A stretch of DNA of 64,000 nucleotides from Butyriboletus loyo (Eukaryota > Basidiomycota > Agaricomycetes > Boletales > Boletaceae). The stretch's first letter is position 1; each line of letters starts with the position of its first letter. Shown here piece after piece: positions 1 through 11,230 of this stretch. Made by a program: the position numbers and the translations under genes. A model generated the notes under the pieces. That model did not search any database, was not told where the DNA came from, and saw only the letters and a program-made list of their open reading frames with translations. Where the stretch lies: contig JBBPSI010000001.1 in the NCBI GenBank assembly GCA_038093515.1, forward strand, positions 1 to 64,000, read 5' to 3'.

Positions 1-2355
1 GGCTCCTGCTGGGAACAAGCTCCGTGAAACCGCCTGTACCACCTTTAGCTATTTCGTCGCCAAGGTCACGCTCATGGGCATCCAGGGCAGCAAGGGTATT
101 TTCAGCTTCCGCTTGTTCTAATGCTTCCTGTGTAAGTTCTGCTGTGCCATTTTCAGATATTCCAAGTCCATAACCAGTCTGGTTTTGTGTGGAGTTTCCG
201 GAGTTCACCGAGGAATTCTCGGAGTGCCCCGTGGTCGAACGTGACCGGAAGATAGAGAAACGACGACCTGGCACAGCGGTTGCTGGTGAATTGGCAGGAG
301 AAGAATAACTCTTTTGGAGTGGTATGGCAGCAGGAGAGCCGATTGAACTGGCGGGTGAATGTGCGGACACGTCGATACCCATCAGTTTCATGGTCGCATG
401 GAGGCGCTCTCGTTCTCGCCTATCCTCTTCGTCTTCAAACGTCTCTAATTTCCGAGCACCCGTGACGGACGTGGTGCCAGGTTTCAGTGTTAGGGGTCGC
501 AGGTTGTCTGCTTTCTTTTCACTTCCGCCAAACACGTTGAAGCTCTTCCAATCGAAAGACATTGAACGACGTTGTCCCCTGGTAACAACTGTATTGGAAG
601 AGTCAAGAGGTGGTGTTGCAGTCGCAGGCGGTTCGGTAGGTGTGGTGGTTACAGGATTAGAAGGTACGCGTCCAAAGATCGCAGATTGAGGCCGCTGCTT
701 GGTAGACGTGACCGCTGCTTCGGAGTCACGGGTTACAGGGGTTGCTTTCGGTTGCTTCTCATAATCCACAGCAAGGACGTGCTCGAAGCCTTCTTCTGCA
801 ATGATCCGGTCGATGATCTTCGAGGCGTACAGAGATAATGCTTTGTTTGCATCCCTCAAGGATTTAACTTCGATGCGCAGCGCTTCTATATCATTCGAGG
901 ATGAAAGCTGGTCGTGCGATTCCGAAGTTGAAACCTTTCTTGCGTCTGTGTGGCTCTTCTTCTTTCGACCCTTGGCATTAAGAACGGAACGCTCATCGAT
1001 TGACTCTCCCAAGAGGTTATCTCTGTTCTCTGCACGGCCTAATTCCGCCGCAAGGTCGAGACCAGGTCCGGTGATAGGGAGATCTGCCAGGGATTCGCCT
1101 TTGGGGGGACGAGTGGGAGAATGTGTCGCAGATCCTATTTGGCGAGCATGTCGTCCGTGGGGGCGACGCGGTGAGTCGGAACGATGGCGGTCGGGCGAGT
1201 GACTGAGCGAATTCTCCCCTTCCTCTTCTTCCACTCTATCCAGGGTGCTTCTGGGATTGCTTCTCAAGGAACCCACGTCATTTTCGTCGGTCATGTCGTC
1301 TTCATCGTCTTCCATGCCCGATGCTGAACTGGGAGCACCACCTACTTGCTTCATGAGATCGAATTGTCCGCTAAGCGTCTTTTCCCTCAGCAAAATCATG
1401 TAGCTTTCGTTATCCTCCTGCAACTGATTGTTCACCCTCTTCAAGTCGACAAGTTGCGTTTGCAAAAGTATTAGGGTGCTTTGCAGCGACGCATACGAGG
1501 TCGAGAGCGTTGACAGCTCGAGGCGAAGGGCGGTCATCTCTGCTGGTTCGCTGTCGGGGTCATCGAGAACCTGTACACGGAGTGGGGTTACCGCGGGGGA
1601 CTCAGTTGGGGAATGGGGTTGCTCGGGAACGATTTCGGGCTCAGTTTCGACGGGACGAGTCTCCTCCACCTGCTTGCGGGCATGGGCGAGAGACTGAATG
1701 CGGGACTTGAGATGCTGCTCGTTGTCATAAAAGGCTTGACGCTCGGCTTCAAAGGTCGATGTCTGGGGAGAGACGTAATGATTAAGTGGGTTATTTATCA
1801 AGGGAGAAGGTGATGGAAACCTGTTCGTTGTAGCGTCTTTGGAGATCTCTCTTCTCCTTCTCTAGCTCGCGCACTTGGGCCCTCAATTTCTCGGTGACTT
1901 CGATGCGAGCAGCCATCTCTTCCTCCGTGCGGGCCTGATCAGCATAGAGGTCATTGAGCCTGGCTTCGGCTGTGGACAAGGAGGACGTCAGGTTGTCATT
2001 TTCGTTGGTGAGGGTGGTGATGATCTGGTCTTTATTCTGCAACTGGACCCAGAGCTGGGACGGGCGGGAGGTGAGAAGGGGGAGAAGGTGGATCGACACG
2101 AGCACATGCCTGTTCCTTTAGTTCTGTCTCATGCTTGAGGGAGGCAGACAAGGCCTCGCGTGATTCGGGGGTCGAGCCCAGCGAGCTAGACGTGGTGCTC
2201 TTTATGGAGGTGCGACGGGCGATACCGGTGGTGAGGGCGGGGGCGGGTGCGCGTGTAGGACGGGCTGAAGTAGCGGGCCTCGTCGAAGTCGGAGGAGACG
2301 TGGGGTTACTGTGGGGGGATCTGCGGGAGGGCGGGGGAGTAGCGCGGGATGTCAT
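1..2355 (-). CDS. Coiled-coil, Ser-rich hypothetical protein (C-terminus off window)
   Basis: The reading frame is open from the left edge to about 1762 and then upstream through two more exons. Exons are 2355-2110, 2054-1821 and 1762 to beyond 1. The N-terminal exon is a Ser/Thr/Pro/Arg-rich, probably disordered tail (starts MTSRATPP). The second exon is a charged heptad-like coiled coil (LQNKDQIITTLTNENDNL and following). The third holds further coiled coil and then long Ser/Asp/Glu-rich stretches. The start at 2355 is preferred over 2415 because it leaves room for the divergent XRCC2-like gene, whose ATG lies only 52 bp away. The first intron (2055-2109) has a GC donor, CAG|GCATGT. I do not recognise the family; a cytoskeletal or scaffold role is only a guess from the coiled coil. 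The frame is clear and the function unknown. Confidence 0.7.
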
Positions 2356-2407
2356 GTAAGCTGGATGGAGAGTGGCCAATGTGCGGTTACCCGACGACGA
2401 CGCCGCA

Positions 2408-3540
2408 ATGGACACACCCGCAGAGTCCCTTCAGAACGCACGTCCATTCTCTTCCTCCTCCCCCTCCAGCTCACCATTTCCCCCCAGCTCCTGGCATCCC
2501 TCAGACAGCACAGTACGGGCGCATTCAGATCCATTGTCGTACTCGCTCACTCATCCACAGCGTCCCCGCTCACACCGATACCAGCCCTCCCTGCACTCAA
2601 TCGCGGCGACGTGATCGAGATCCAAGGCCCGGCCTCGTCAGGCAAGACCCATTTGCTCTACCACATCCTCCTGTCCTTTCTCGTCCCCGTCCCCCCCTCA
2701 GCGGACACAGAGATCGCCGCCGTCGTTTACGACACAGACGCCTCCTTCGACGTTCAGCGTTTTCGCCACCTTCTCCTCTCACGTATATCCCGTCTGCCGT
2801 CCAGCACTCTCGACCCACACGAAAGCGTCCGACGGTCTCTCGCTCGCTTGCACTTATTTCGTCCGACGTCCCTCATTCAACTCGCCGCTTCGATCGCGAA
2901 TCTCCCGGCCTACCACTCGTCTCGCGTGCCAAACCAAGAAATAGCCGTCCTCGCTATAGACTCGATCAGCTCTTTTTACTGGGCTGACCGTTTTTCTGCC
3001 GAGCAGTCGCGAAACATTACCCCTGAAAAAGTTAGCAGTACCCCCATCGTACCGCCGCTCCATCACGTCTTGAATGCCATCCAAAGCGTGCGGCGCTCCC
3101 ATGGCCCACTCGCCGTTCTGACCAACTGGGCGCTCAACTCCGCACCATCCCGCTCCGAATCGTTGTACAAACAACATCTCCACGCCTTTCCAGTTCTCGA
3201 GGATGGCATCGCAGACCTTGGCGCCAAGGTATTGAACAAGACCGATCATTCTTCCTCATCTCCGTTCCATCTTGCCCACCATATCACCATGTCATCTCCG
3301 TCATCCAACGCATTCCCTGCTGCGCCACTTGGCGATGTGCTACTCCACGAAGCACGCCATAAGAAGGGGACCATCGACAACGGACAAGTGCATTGTTTGA
3401 CAAGGTCGTCGCGAACCCGGGACATTGTTCGTTTCACCTTTCAGATCACAGACGATGACATCCTCGTCCAACCTCAGGAATCGACTGAACTGGTACCGTC
3501 ACACGACATCCCGTTTCGATCTCATTCTGCGTTGCAGTGA
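2408..3540 (+). CDS. XRCC2: XRCC2-like RecA-family recombination protein
   Basis: RAD51-paralogue ATPase of the XRCC2 type, expected to act in homologous recombination repair in the nucleus. The protein shows a Walker A motif GPASSGKTH at about residue 55 and a Walker B-like strand IAVLAIDSISSFYW, whose SFYW ending is typical of XRCC2. The model has a 30 nt first exon (2408-2437, MDTPAESLQN) joined to 2488-3540, giving 359-360 residues, close to fungal XRCC2 sizes. That junction joins SLQN to LLASLRQ and needs a GC donor (AAC|GCACGT); no GT donor gives the right phase. Reading without the intron gives an Arg-rich N-terminus that looks non-coding, but the first exon is the least certain part. 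The gene is divergent from the coiled-coil gene and convergent with the adenylate-forming enzyme. Confidence 0.8.
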
Positions 3541-3716
3541 ATAGCTATAACACATTACTTTTCGCAACTATCTGTGGGTAAGCGACCACGAGAATTACGG
3601 ATACTGTATGTAGGGTAATTATCGACGAGTGTATGCAGAGATTAAAGCAGCGTGTAACAATTAACTGGACAAGTAAATTAGTTGCAAATCTCCAACTGTC
3701 CTAATTGTTCATCTGT

Positions 3717-5567
3717 TCATCGCAAAGAAGAATAAATATTGTCCAGATGCACCTGGTGAGCTTCCTCGACTGCTCGCCGCCTGATGTTCCCTTTTGTCGC
3801 GGTTCTGGGAAGTGACTTGGATGGAACCACGATGATCAACTCGGGGCAAGTGATACGTTCGTGGAGATAGCGTCTGTTGTGGAAAGGTCGGGTTTTACGA
3901 ATGATTTCTCTCTTAAGTTTCGTGTGATCTATCCCGGAGATAGGTTCAACAAAGAGCGCGGGTGATGGCCTGCCTGTGCCGACAACGATGCAATCTTCAA
4001 TGAGGTCACCACAGGTCGCGCGAATGTTGTCTTCAATGGCTCTGAGAAAGTTCGCTGTTCAATAACCTCAAAACGTTGGGGTGGGATTAAACGTACTTGG
4101 TGTCGCAACGCAGGCTGTTCTCGCTCTTTATCCAGTCGTCGTTACGACCGCAAAAGGCATACAAACCTGGAGCCGTTTCCTGGAACAAGTCACCGGTGTG
4201 AAAATGACCATCAGGACCCCGCAACGAGAGATCCGGACAGTCGCCAGAGTCGGCTAAAATGACTAGTTCCAGCAACTGAGTTGATGACTGATGCCCAGAA
4301 ATGGCGTCGATGGGAATGAACGCGTATGATGTATTCGAGACAGCACGAAGCAGCGCAGCATCCCGACCACCGCCACCTATAGAGAGAAGCATGGCGCCGC
4401 ATTCCGTGTTTCCGAAGAGATTCTGTGAAACACTCAAAACGACGTCCCCGTGATCCAAAATCGTGCAGCTTACCTTAATCTTGAGCCCATTGCGGTAAGC
4501 AAATTCCTCGTCTTCACGATGGAGCGGCAAACCACTGAAGATAATCTCGCTGAGACTCCGAAGTTGCTCCAAAAGTTTTGGATGCAAACGGGCATTATGA
4601 AGATGAGAAGAAAGGAAGGTAGAAAATTGATTTAAACGGTTAAGATGACATCGGTGGATCATGTCGACCAATTCCTCAGAGGAAAATGCGATTTTAGTGG
4701 GTTGAATAGTACAGGCTCCGTGTTGCAGGGCACCGAGCAGCACTTGGAGGAGAACATCAGGATCATCACGGGAGAGGAGTGGCACTCGTACTCACTGAAA
4801 TTTTGGGCAATGTGGCACATGCTACCCCTGCAAGAAGAGGATCAGTATCAACAAAGATGAATGATCTGCAGGACTGACATCCAGGTAGTGACATCTCGGC
4901 GCTGCGGATCGCGAGGAGCACAGATAAACTTGGCCTTGGTCATGATTGTGCTTAACCATTGTTGGCTACAAGGTACGAGTTTGGGACTGCCTGATGTAGA
5001 CCCGCTTGTGTGGAATACGAAGACCGTCTGATCCCCATCCTTGGGGGAGAGGGGGGGCAATTCTTCCAAACAAGGTTCCATTTTATCCTTTTCAGTTGCG
5101 AGAAAAGCTGATAAAGGAAAGTTTAGTGTTGCGTGGGCGAACTCGGGGGCGTATATCAGAGCACGGGCATTCTGTTTGCGGAGGAGTTCGAGGACAACAT
5201 CGGGATTCGGAAGCCGGATGCTGAACAATTGAGGGATATAGCCAGCTCTTGAGATGCCATATATATGGAGGACGTCCTGGTAGGTCATGCCACCAAGCCT
5301 ATATGGGGTCAGAGAGTCAATGGAGGCATGGACGATTAGGACTGACCAAAGACCAACGACGGCGTTGTCTGTGATGCCAACGGACTTGAATATCCTACGA
5401 TAGTAGCGTGCCGTGTATTCGACATCTTCCTTGAACTGCCGATATGATATGGAAAGCCAATCATGTACCTGACCGGTGGTGGGATCTGATCGTGGAACCC
5501 TGAAGGCCGGAGCGGACGGGTAGAGGGTTGAACTCTGCTCGAGGATAGTAAGGTGAGATGAATGCAT
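3717..5567 (-). CDS. Stand-alone adenylate-forming (ANL superfamily) enzyme, acyl-CoA synthetase-like
   Basis: AMP-dependent synthetase/ligase that activates a carboxylic acid as an acyl-adenylate. Motifs in order are the P-loop-like FVFHTSGSTSGSPK, NLFGNTECGAM (A5-like), HTGDLF, GLYAFCGRNDDWIK (A7/A8) and the C-terminal LPRTATKGNIRRR carrying the catalytic lysine (A10). Six exons fit: 5567-5347, 5298-4879, 4827-4796, 4742-4474, 4422-4097 and 4041-3717, totalling 1593 nt or 530 residues. The fifth junction depends on acceptor 4042, which gives DTK-AIEDNIRATCGDL. No carrier, reductase or condensation domain follows, so this is not a complete NRPS-like enzyme. Substrate cannot be read. One intron (4423-4473) is in frame and free of stops, so naive translation adds 17 residues. 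Confidence 0.85.
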
Positions 5568-6694
5568 GAGAGGGAGGAACTGAGTGAGGGCACAGGAGGG
5601 GGGAGGAGTCGAGCCTTTATACGTATGCTGTACACGGACGCAAGAGTCGAGTCATAGCGCTCCGATACGGAGGTACTGACAAATGTGGGTTGAAGGAAGA
5701 GGTTGTTAGGCTATCGTCGAGGTCGAATAGCCTCCGTCGCGGTGATAGGGCCAAGGTTGAAACATGTCGCAGGCACTGCAATGTTGCTGCGAAGTTGGAT
5801 CTGTGCCGGCAAGGGGAGTCGACGCCGTAAATGGCTAGACGGGATCGGAAAAACGAGATTAGACGACGCGAATTTGTGAGAACGAGGGGGCCGAGAATGA
5901 TTGCGGCGTTCCAACACGGAAGTGAAAAGGACGAGCACCGCTCTGAACAGGCAGTGGCTCGCCATTCCTGCAGAATGAATCCAAGTCAAAGTCAGCGTCC
6001 TGCGTACAAAGTCCCACTCCGGGCGTACAGTGCGAAAATCCGGCCCCACCTCCGTTTGTGGCGGAACTGCTTCCCGTGAAATCGTCGCGCGTCTATCAGA
6101 TGGATTGGACGAACGTCCCAGTCTCTGCACCGCCGACCACAGCCCCCGTCCTTTGTGTGTGGCTTCGGACACGACGCCGAACACCGGGCTTTGGTATAAT
6201 GAACGACGGGGTGTTCTCGCCGCCGCGTTATGAACACCGCCCGTGCGCTAGAACGACTGTCTCAGCAGCTTGCTCAACGCGAGGACTGACCACGTACTGC
6301 CTCTGCTGGGCCATCGTTTGCCTGAGATCCATGTACATAACTTGCTCGACACGGAATACAAGGACCAGAGAGAATACAGCAACCTGCTGTGCCTCCAGTG
6401 TGATGTTCCTGGCGTTCATCTCAGGGAGAGCTTGATCGCCCAGCTCAGCTGTATGGCTGTCCGAGTTCCTGAGCCAAGCTGAGCTGAACGTTGACCCCGT
6501 GGAAATTCACCGGCTGTACCCGGCGCCAAACTTCAAGTTTGGTCCGGTGCAACGTAGCAGCGCGCTCGTTTCAGTATTGCCCTACAGCAGGTACATCCCT
6601 TCATACCAGCGATACCCGACTTCTCATCTTCCATCTCTTCAGGTTCATCAGGCCACCGTGGTGGACGCGACAGGCTCGCACATTCTGGCTGCCC
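5568..6694. other. 1.1 kb with no assignable gene
   Basis: The stretch lies between the start of the ANL enzyme (minus) and the start of the PPR gene (plus). It must contain two divergent promoters but is much longer than the neighbouring intergenic gaps. It holds several open frames on both strands, including a 157-codon minus frame at 5711-6184 and plus frames at 6030-6233, 6058-6435 and 6270-6482, none with recognisable domains. The PPR reading frame itself is open back to 6491. I see no tRNA or snRNA. It may hold a fast-evolving gene, long 5' leaders, or decayed coding sequence. Confidence 0.5.
5614..5621 (-). promoter_or_regulatory. TATA-like box upstream of the ANL enzyme
   Basis: On the minus strand the sequence reads TATAAAGG, ending 47 bp before the ATG at 5567. 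Position and orientation suit a core promoter for the adenylate-forming enzyme. This rests on the motif alone. Confidence 0.4.
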
Positions 6695-9172
6695 ATGCTA
6701 AGGGGAGTTGGCCGTATCCACAGCCAGCACCACGCCAAGCAACCCTGGCTCGTCCCCGGAAAACGCCACGAGCGTCCTATACACTCTCTCCATCCGTCAT
6801 GCGCACCGTCAGCCATACAGGCACTTGCACTCCGCAAAGACAACGCTCGGCGCATCCTACAAGGCGCTCCCTTTGCCCACGTTTACCAAGGTTCCCCCCC
6901 GACGTGTCCGGAAACAATGTCTTCATCTCCCCCAATTTCGCATGCTCCGCGCCCATGTGGTCCAACCGGGTATCGCGGTCAGTTCCCTTCCGGGATAATA
7001 CACACCATCGATGCCTTTTCTTCTGGGACGAAACAGGAAATCACGACCATCCTGTCGGATATCAACGCTTCCCCCACATTGCGCCGGTACATCCGCCAGA
7101 GGGAGTCTGCCAGGCGTCTGGCACAGTTTCTAGCGTCTACTTCCCGGCCGTCGCGAGCTCACTCTCTGATGGTCCTTGCACACGCACTAGGCTGTCGTTT
7201 CAAACCGAACCATTTCGAAACTGTCGTCCATCAGCTCTCCCTGAAGGAGTACTGGTCCTTGGTCCCCCCTTTGGTGTCCCTCGCAAAGAATCAATGCGGC
7301 AAGACAACAGCTCGCCTTCTCAATTGGAAAATAAGGGCATTCATGGAGTGTCATCGCTTTGGTCGATTGGATCACGTGCTCGGAGAATTTGCCCAGGACC
7401 ATGTTCAACCCACTCGAAGAACGTTTCACCTTCTTGTGTCCGGACACCTTCGCAACCAGGACTTGGATTCGGCCAAGAGATCTTTGCAATTGATGGAGAA
7501 TGCCGGTTTTCCCGTCGATGCCTCCACTCACGCGCTCATCGTGACCGCATATCGATCCTTAGGCTTGGACCCTCAGGTCCACGCACGAGCGCTCGAGGCC
7601 TTGCGTCATGTCAACGTTCGGACATCCACTCGAATGCTCAACAGCATCATTCAACATTTCTTGGACGTTGGCGACGAACCCAGCGCCGCGGAACACATCA
7701 ACCGAATGATCGCCCCTGCGACTTCCAGAAGAGAAACCGTCCATCAGCCAGGAGGTATTTTCACAGGGGCAAACGGCGTCGTGTCCTCGTTCATCGATAC
7801 TTTCCCCCCTCCATCCGCAGGAATACCCATGATCCACCCAGATGCGGCTACATTCACCATCTTGATCAATTATTTGAACAGCCAGCGACAATTGCACCGA
7901 GTCCACAAAGTATTAAACCGCATGGTCGATATCGGTGTCAAACCCGATTCCGGTGTGGTAGCTGCTCTTATTCATACCTACTGTCTCAGCGGTCGTGACG
8001 ACATGGCTATGAGCTTGTTGGCTGCGATGCTCGAATTAGATGCGGATGCTCAGAGTGTACTCGCTCTTCTCCGCGTGAAAAGCGTACCCCAACTCCCAAT
8101 CAACGTAAAGGGCATTGGTTTGACCATACATGTCTTCAATGCTGTCCTGCCCCGAGTCATGGAGATCCGCGGACTCAGTGGCGCAAGATTCATGATTCGT
8201 ATTATGCGGTCCAACGGTATTCAATCAAATGCAGCCACCATCGAAGTGTTTCTCAATTACCTCGACCGTATAGAACACATCGAAACATCCCGGCTCACCC
8301 AGGTTCTGCGCAGCATGTCACGAAAGGTTCATGGTCCGACAATTCGACATCTCAATATCATCCTTCGCAATGCGTTACGCCGAGAGAAGCATAAGGTTCA
8401 TGGTAGTGGATGGGATACAACTGCCGCGAAATTTTCGTCGACAAGGCGCCCGTCCACGTTAACGCTCCCAGAGAATCATAACATCCTCAATTCCGAAAAT
8501 TTTGATCCCAGCGGTGACCATCATCATCCGCACGATGATTCCTGCATCCGGTCGACCATTCTCGCTCTCTCCCGCAAAGGAGTCAAGAGTGATCGAGCTA
8601 CCTTCGCGATGTGGCTCAGGCACGAGGGCATCGTCGACCCCACTCTCGGGACCGCGAAATCGGTATTTCGCCATATGGTGAACAAGGGCATGCATCCGAA
8701 TCGTCATCACTACACCTCTCTTATGGATGGTTTCATGCGGGCTGGAGACATGCAGGGTGCTGAACAGGTCATGCGGTCTACTAAGGCGACAGGTTTTGAG
8801 CCAGATGTGGTTATGTGGACGGTGCTTATTTCAGGCTACGCACTCAAGGGAGAACCTCAGCTAGCAATGAGGACTTTTCGGACGATGGTTGCTACTGGCA
8901 TTCCGCCCGACGTACCAGCCATTGACGCTCTTGCTCATGCGTACTTTGCCGTCGGAGCATATTCGGTAGCCAGAAAGGTTTTGCTCGAGCTGTGGCCTCA
9001 AGTAAAACCGTTCCCGGGCGAGCTCAAAAATGCACCTCTCAAGCAGCTGGCGCACATATTTCGTCAATCAGAGAAGCCAGGCATTGCTCGGAACGAGTCC
9101 TTGACCCCGCAGGAGCAACGTTCCTTCAACCGGAAGCTTCGTCAGGTTTTGCGGGAGTGGGCGCAGAGATAA
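6695..9172 (+). CDS. Pentatricopeptide repeat (PPR) protein, probably mitochondrial
   Basis: Organellar RNA-binding protein of about 825 residues. PPR motifs are visible at TFHLLVSGHLRNQDLDSAK (near 7415), TFTILINYLNSQRQLHRVHK (near 7852), HYTSLMDGFMRAGDMQGAE (near 8710) and MWTVLISGYALKGEPQLAMR (near 8815), each followed by the usual residue pattern ending in a proline-aspartate such as GFEPDV and GIPPDV. The start at 6695 (MLRGVGRIHSQHH) gives a basic, acid-free N-terminus suited to mitochondrial import; an in-frame ATG at 6491 also exists. The gene is a single exon of 2478 nt, which is odd beside its intron-rich neighbours. Which RNA it binds cannot be read. It may process or stabilise a mitochondrial transcript or assist translation. 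Confidence 0.85.
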   Translation: MLRGVGRIHSQHHAKQPWLVPGKRHERPIHSLHPSCAPSAIQALALRKDNARRILQGAPFAHVYQGSPPTCPETMSSSPPISHAPRPCGPTGYRGQFPSGIIHTIDAFSSGTKQEITTILSDINASPTLRRYIRQRESARRLAQFLASTSRPSRAHSLMVLAHALGCRFKPNHFETVVHQLSLKEYWSLVPPLVSLAKNQCGKTTARLLNWKIRAFMECHRFGRLDHVLGEFAQDHVQPTRRTFHLLVSGHLRNQDLDSAKRSLQLMENAGFPVDASTHALIVTAYRSLGLDPQVHARALEALRHVNVRTSTRMLNSIIQHFLDVGDEPSAAEHINRMIAPATSRRETVHQPGGIFTGANGVVSSFIDTFPPPSAGIPMIHPDAATFTILINYLNSQRQLHRVHKVLNRMVDIGVKPDSGVVAALIHTYCLSGRDDMAMSLLAAMLELDADAQSVLALLRVKSVPQLPINVKGIGLTIHVFNAVLPRVMEIRGLSGARFMIRIMRSNGIQSNAATIEVFLNYLDRIEHIETSRLTQVLRSMSRKVHGPTIRHLNIILRNALRREKHKVHGSGWDTTAAKFSSTRRPSTLTLPENHNILNSENFDPSGDHHHPHDDSCIRSTILALSRKGVKSDRATFAMWLRHEGIVDPTLGTAKSVFRHMVNKGMHPNRHHYTSLMDGFMRAGDMQGAEQVMRSTKATGFEPDVVMWTVLISGYALKGEPQLAMRTFRTMVATGIPPDVPAIDALAHAYFAVGAYSVARKVLLELWPQVKPFPGELKNAPLKQLAHIFRQSEKPGIARNESLTPQEQRSFNRKLRQVLREWAQR

Positions 9173-9315
9173 TACCTCCATCGTCCTTTGGTTGCGCAAG
9201 AGACCCGTTGATAGATTTGTTACTGGAGCTCGAAGTGTAGCGTTGGTATAATAGATATACGATTCCATGAGAAAAGAGATGAACAAAACCAAGTAGTCCG
9301 GGTCAGAAGACTTTC

Positions 9316-11159
9316 CTATCGTATGTGCGCAAATTTCTGGTCCAACAGTCGCAAAGCTTCCCTAACACCGTCAGCATTGACCTCTCTCACCCTCCGTCGC
9401 CCACATTCAATAAGCACATGTTGTGGAACTAGTTGTGGCGGTGATTCTCGCTGCCTCTGCTGTTGACGGAAATGCTCGTGAGGGTCCGTAAGCAACACGG
9501 GCTGGTCTTCACTCGCAGAAATTGGCTCGTGAGGAGAGCGCCGTGCTTTGTGATCCGGTGTGACAGACCCCAGTGCGGGTGATATGACGACGCGAGATCC
9601 AGTGCACTTTGATCGGCGCGCAACTACTTCTGCCAGCAGCGTCAGGTCCGCGAAAGCAACATTGGGATGTGACTTGAGCTGACGCCATGCGTCATCCGTT
9701 GGTACGGTTTCAGACCCGCGTGGGGGAGTTGTGGAGGAAATGATGGGTGCGATACCGCACGAACCGCATTTACCGATGTCACCACAGCAGCCACCGACCA
9801 AAACTTTGTCTGTTTGATTAGTTCTTTTAGGACAATCGATGCAAGGCAGAGTGGAGTTCACTGTGTGACCGATGGCCTGGCAGAATGCCTTGCCGAAATT
9901 GTCGTTGGCGCAAGCCATGCAATTTTCGGGGTCACCTGAACACTTGGAAGCTGAAGACGAGGGGGTTGCGGCTACGGGTGTGACTAGGAATACAGGATTG
10001 GCCCTGGAAGTACCCGTCCTACGACGGATAGGAACGGGCGCCTGGAAGGCTGGCAAATTGTCCAGCATACTCATACTGGCAGTCGAAGGAGTGTTAAGCC
10101 GTACGGACTGGTCCAATGATACGATTGACTGCTGATCGAGGTTCTCACTTTGGATAGGAAGTTGGTGGAGCGAGTTGTTGCTACTGTTGGTTGCAGTCAC
10201 TTCTCTGCACAGACAAGGTGCATCTGGGGTGCACAAAATGCAGGTGTACGGGTCGACGGGATCTTGGCCATCCAAAGTACTAGTTGTCTCGTTTGTTGTC
10301 GTGAATGAAAGGAGATTGTTGACTGGTGGAGGTGTGGGAAAAATTGAACGTCGAGAGTGATGCTCGTGTCCTGCAGGAGAGAAAGTACCAGCCGGAGGGG
10401 TGTCGTCGGGAGAAGAAGACAACAAAGAGGATGATTGCAATGGGAAAGACGGAAGAAGAGAAGGAGGGAGAACCTCTTGCTTGTCTTCGTCGACCCTGGC
10501 CCGCTTTCTCGCGGAGTCGTCAGCCGAAGGAAGACCGGGAGAAGACGTAGGTGTGTCGTCGTGCGCCCGCTTCTTGTCTTTATTCTTGTCGAGAAGTTCC
10601 TCGCGCTCTTGCTCCATTCGAGCGATTTTCTCCCGAAGTATCTGATTCTCTTTGCGGAGCTCCTCGTTCTCCTCCTTCATTCTCTTGGCGATGATCTGCA
10701 GAGCGACATTGCGCTCGATTTCCCCCTGTTCGTACGAATGCAAACGGGCCTGGAGGTCGGCTAGTTGTGTTTGCTTGCGTTCACGAAAAGCACGCTGGGC
10801 GGCTCTGTACCAGCCAAGTTAGCCCCGTCGGAAGTATGGGATGCGGGAAGGGTCTTGCCTGTTCTGCACACGTCTACTGCCGGATGATTCCTCGTCCTGT
10901 GGGGAAAAAATCAGATCATGAGCGAGCATTTGGCACGGATGACGGACGATATCGTCCTTTGGGACAATTGCACTGGTGTTGGTCTCCCTCTTTGGCTTTC
11001 GGCCGGGTTTGGGTTTGGCGGGAATGACCCATTCCTTTGAGGCTGTGGGGATGAGTTGGACGACGATGGCAAGAGCAAAAAGATATGCATACGTTGTGCC
11101 CAGAGGGTGGACGAGGTGGAGGCTGTCAGCGAGGCGGGGGACAGCTCGACGGGGGACAT
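9316..11159 (-). CDS. HAPX: HapX-type bZIP iron-responsive transcription factor
   Basis: Nuclear regulator that joins the CCAAT-binding complex and switches iron acquisition and iron consumption genes. Exons are 11159-11093, 11042-10948, 10896-10859 and 10804-9316, giving 562 residues. The CCAAT-complex-binding motif KEWVIPAKPKPGRKPK spans residues 24-39. The bZIP basic region QNRAAQRAFRERK is followed by a leucine zipper/coiled coil (KRMKEENEELRKENQILREK). Cysteine-rich motifs typical of HapX follow: CILCTPDAPCLC, CSGDPENCMACANDNFGKAFC, CIDC and GGCCGDIGKCGSCG. The intron inside the basic region (10805-10858) needs a GC donor, CAG|GCAAGA; only this restores QNR-AAQRAF. The gene lies 71 bp downstream of eIF3b on the same strand. 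Identification is firm from motif order. Confidence 0.92.
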
Positions 11160-11230
11160 GACGGGGGCTGATTAGATCACACCACTTTGGATAGCCAAAA
11201 GGACACATAACACAGCCACTCCCAACTACT

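Noticed and set aside
6499..7998. A 499-codon plus frame overlapping the PPR gene
   Set aside because: It is a shadow in another frame: Arg/Pro/His/Ser-rich with no domain, while the overlapping frame carries clear PPR repeats.
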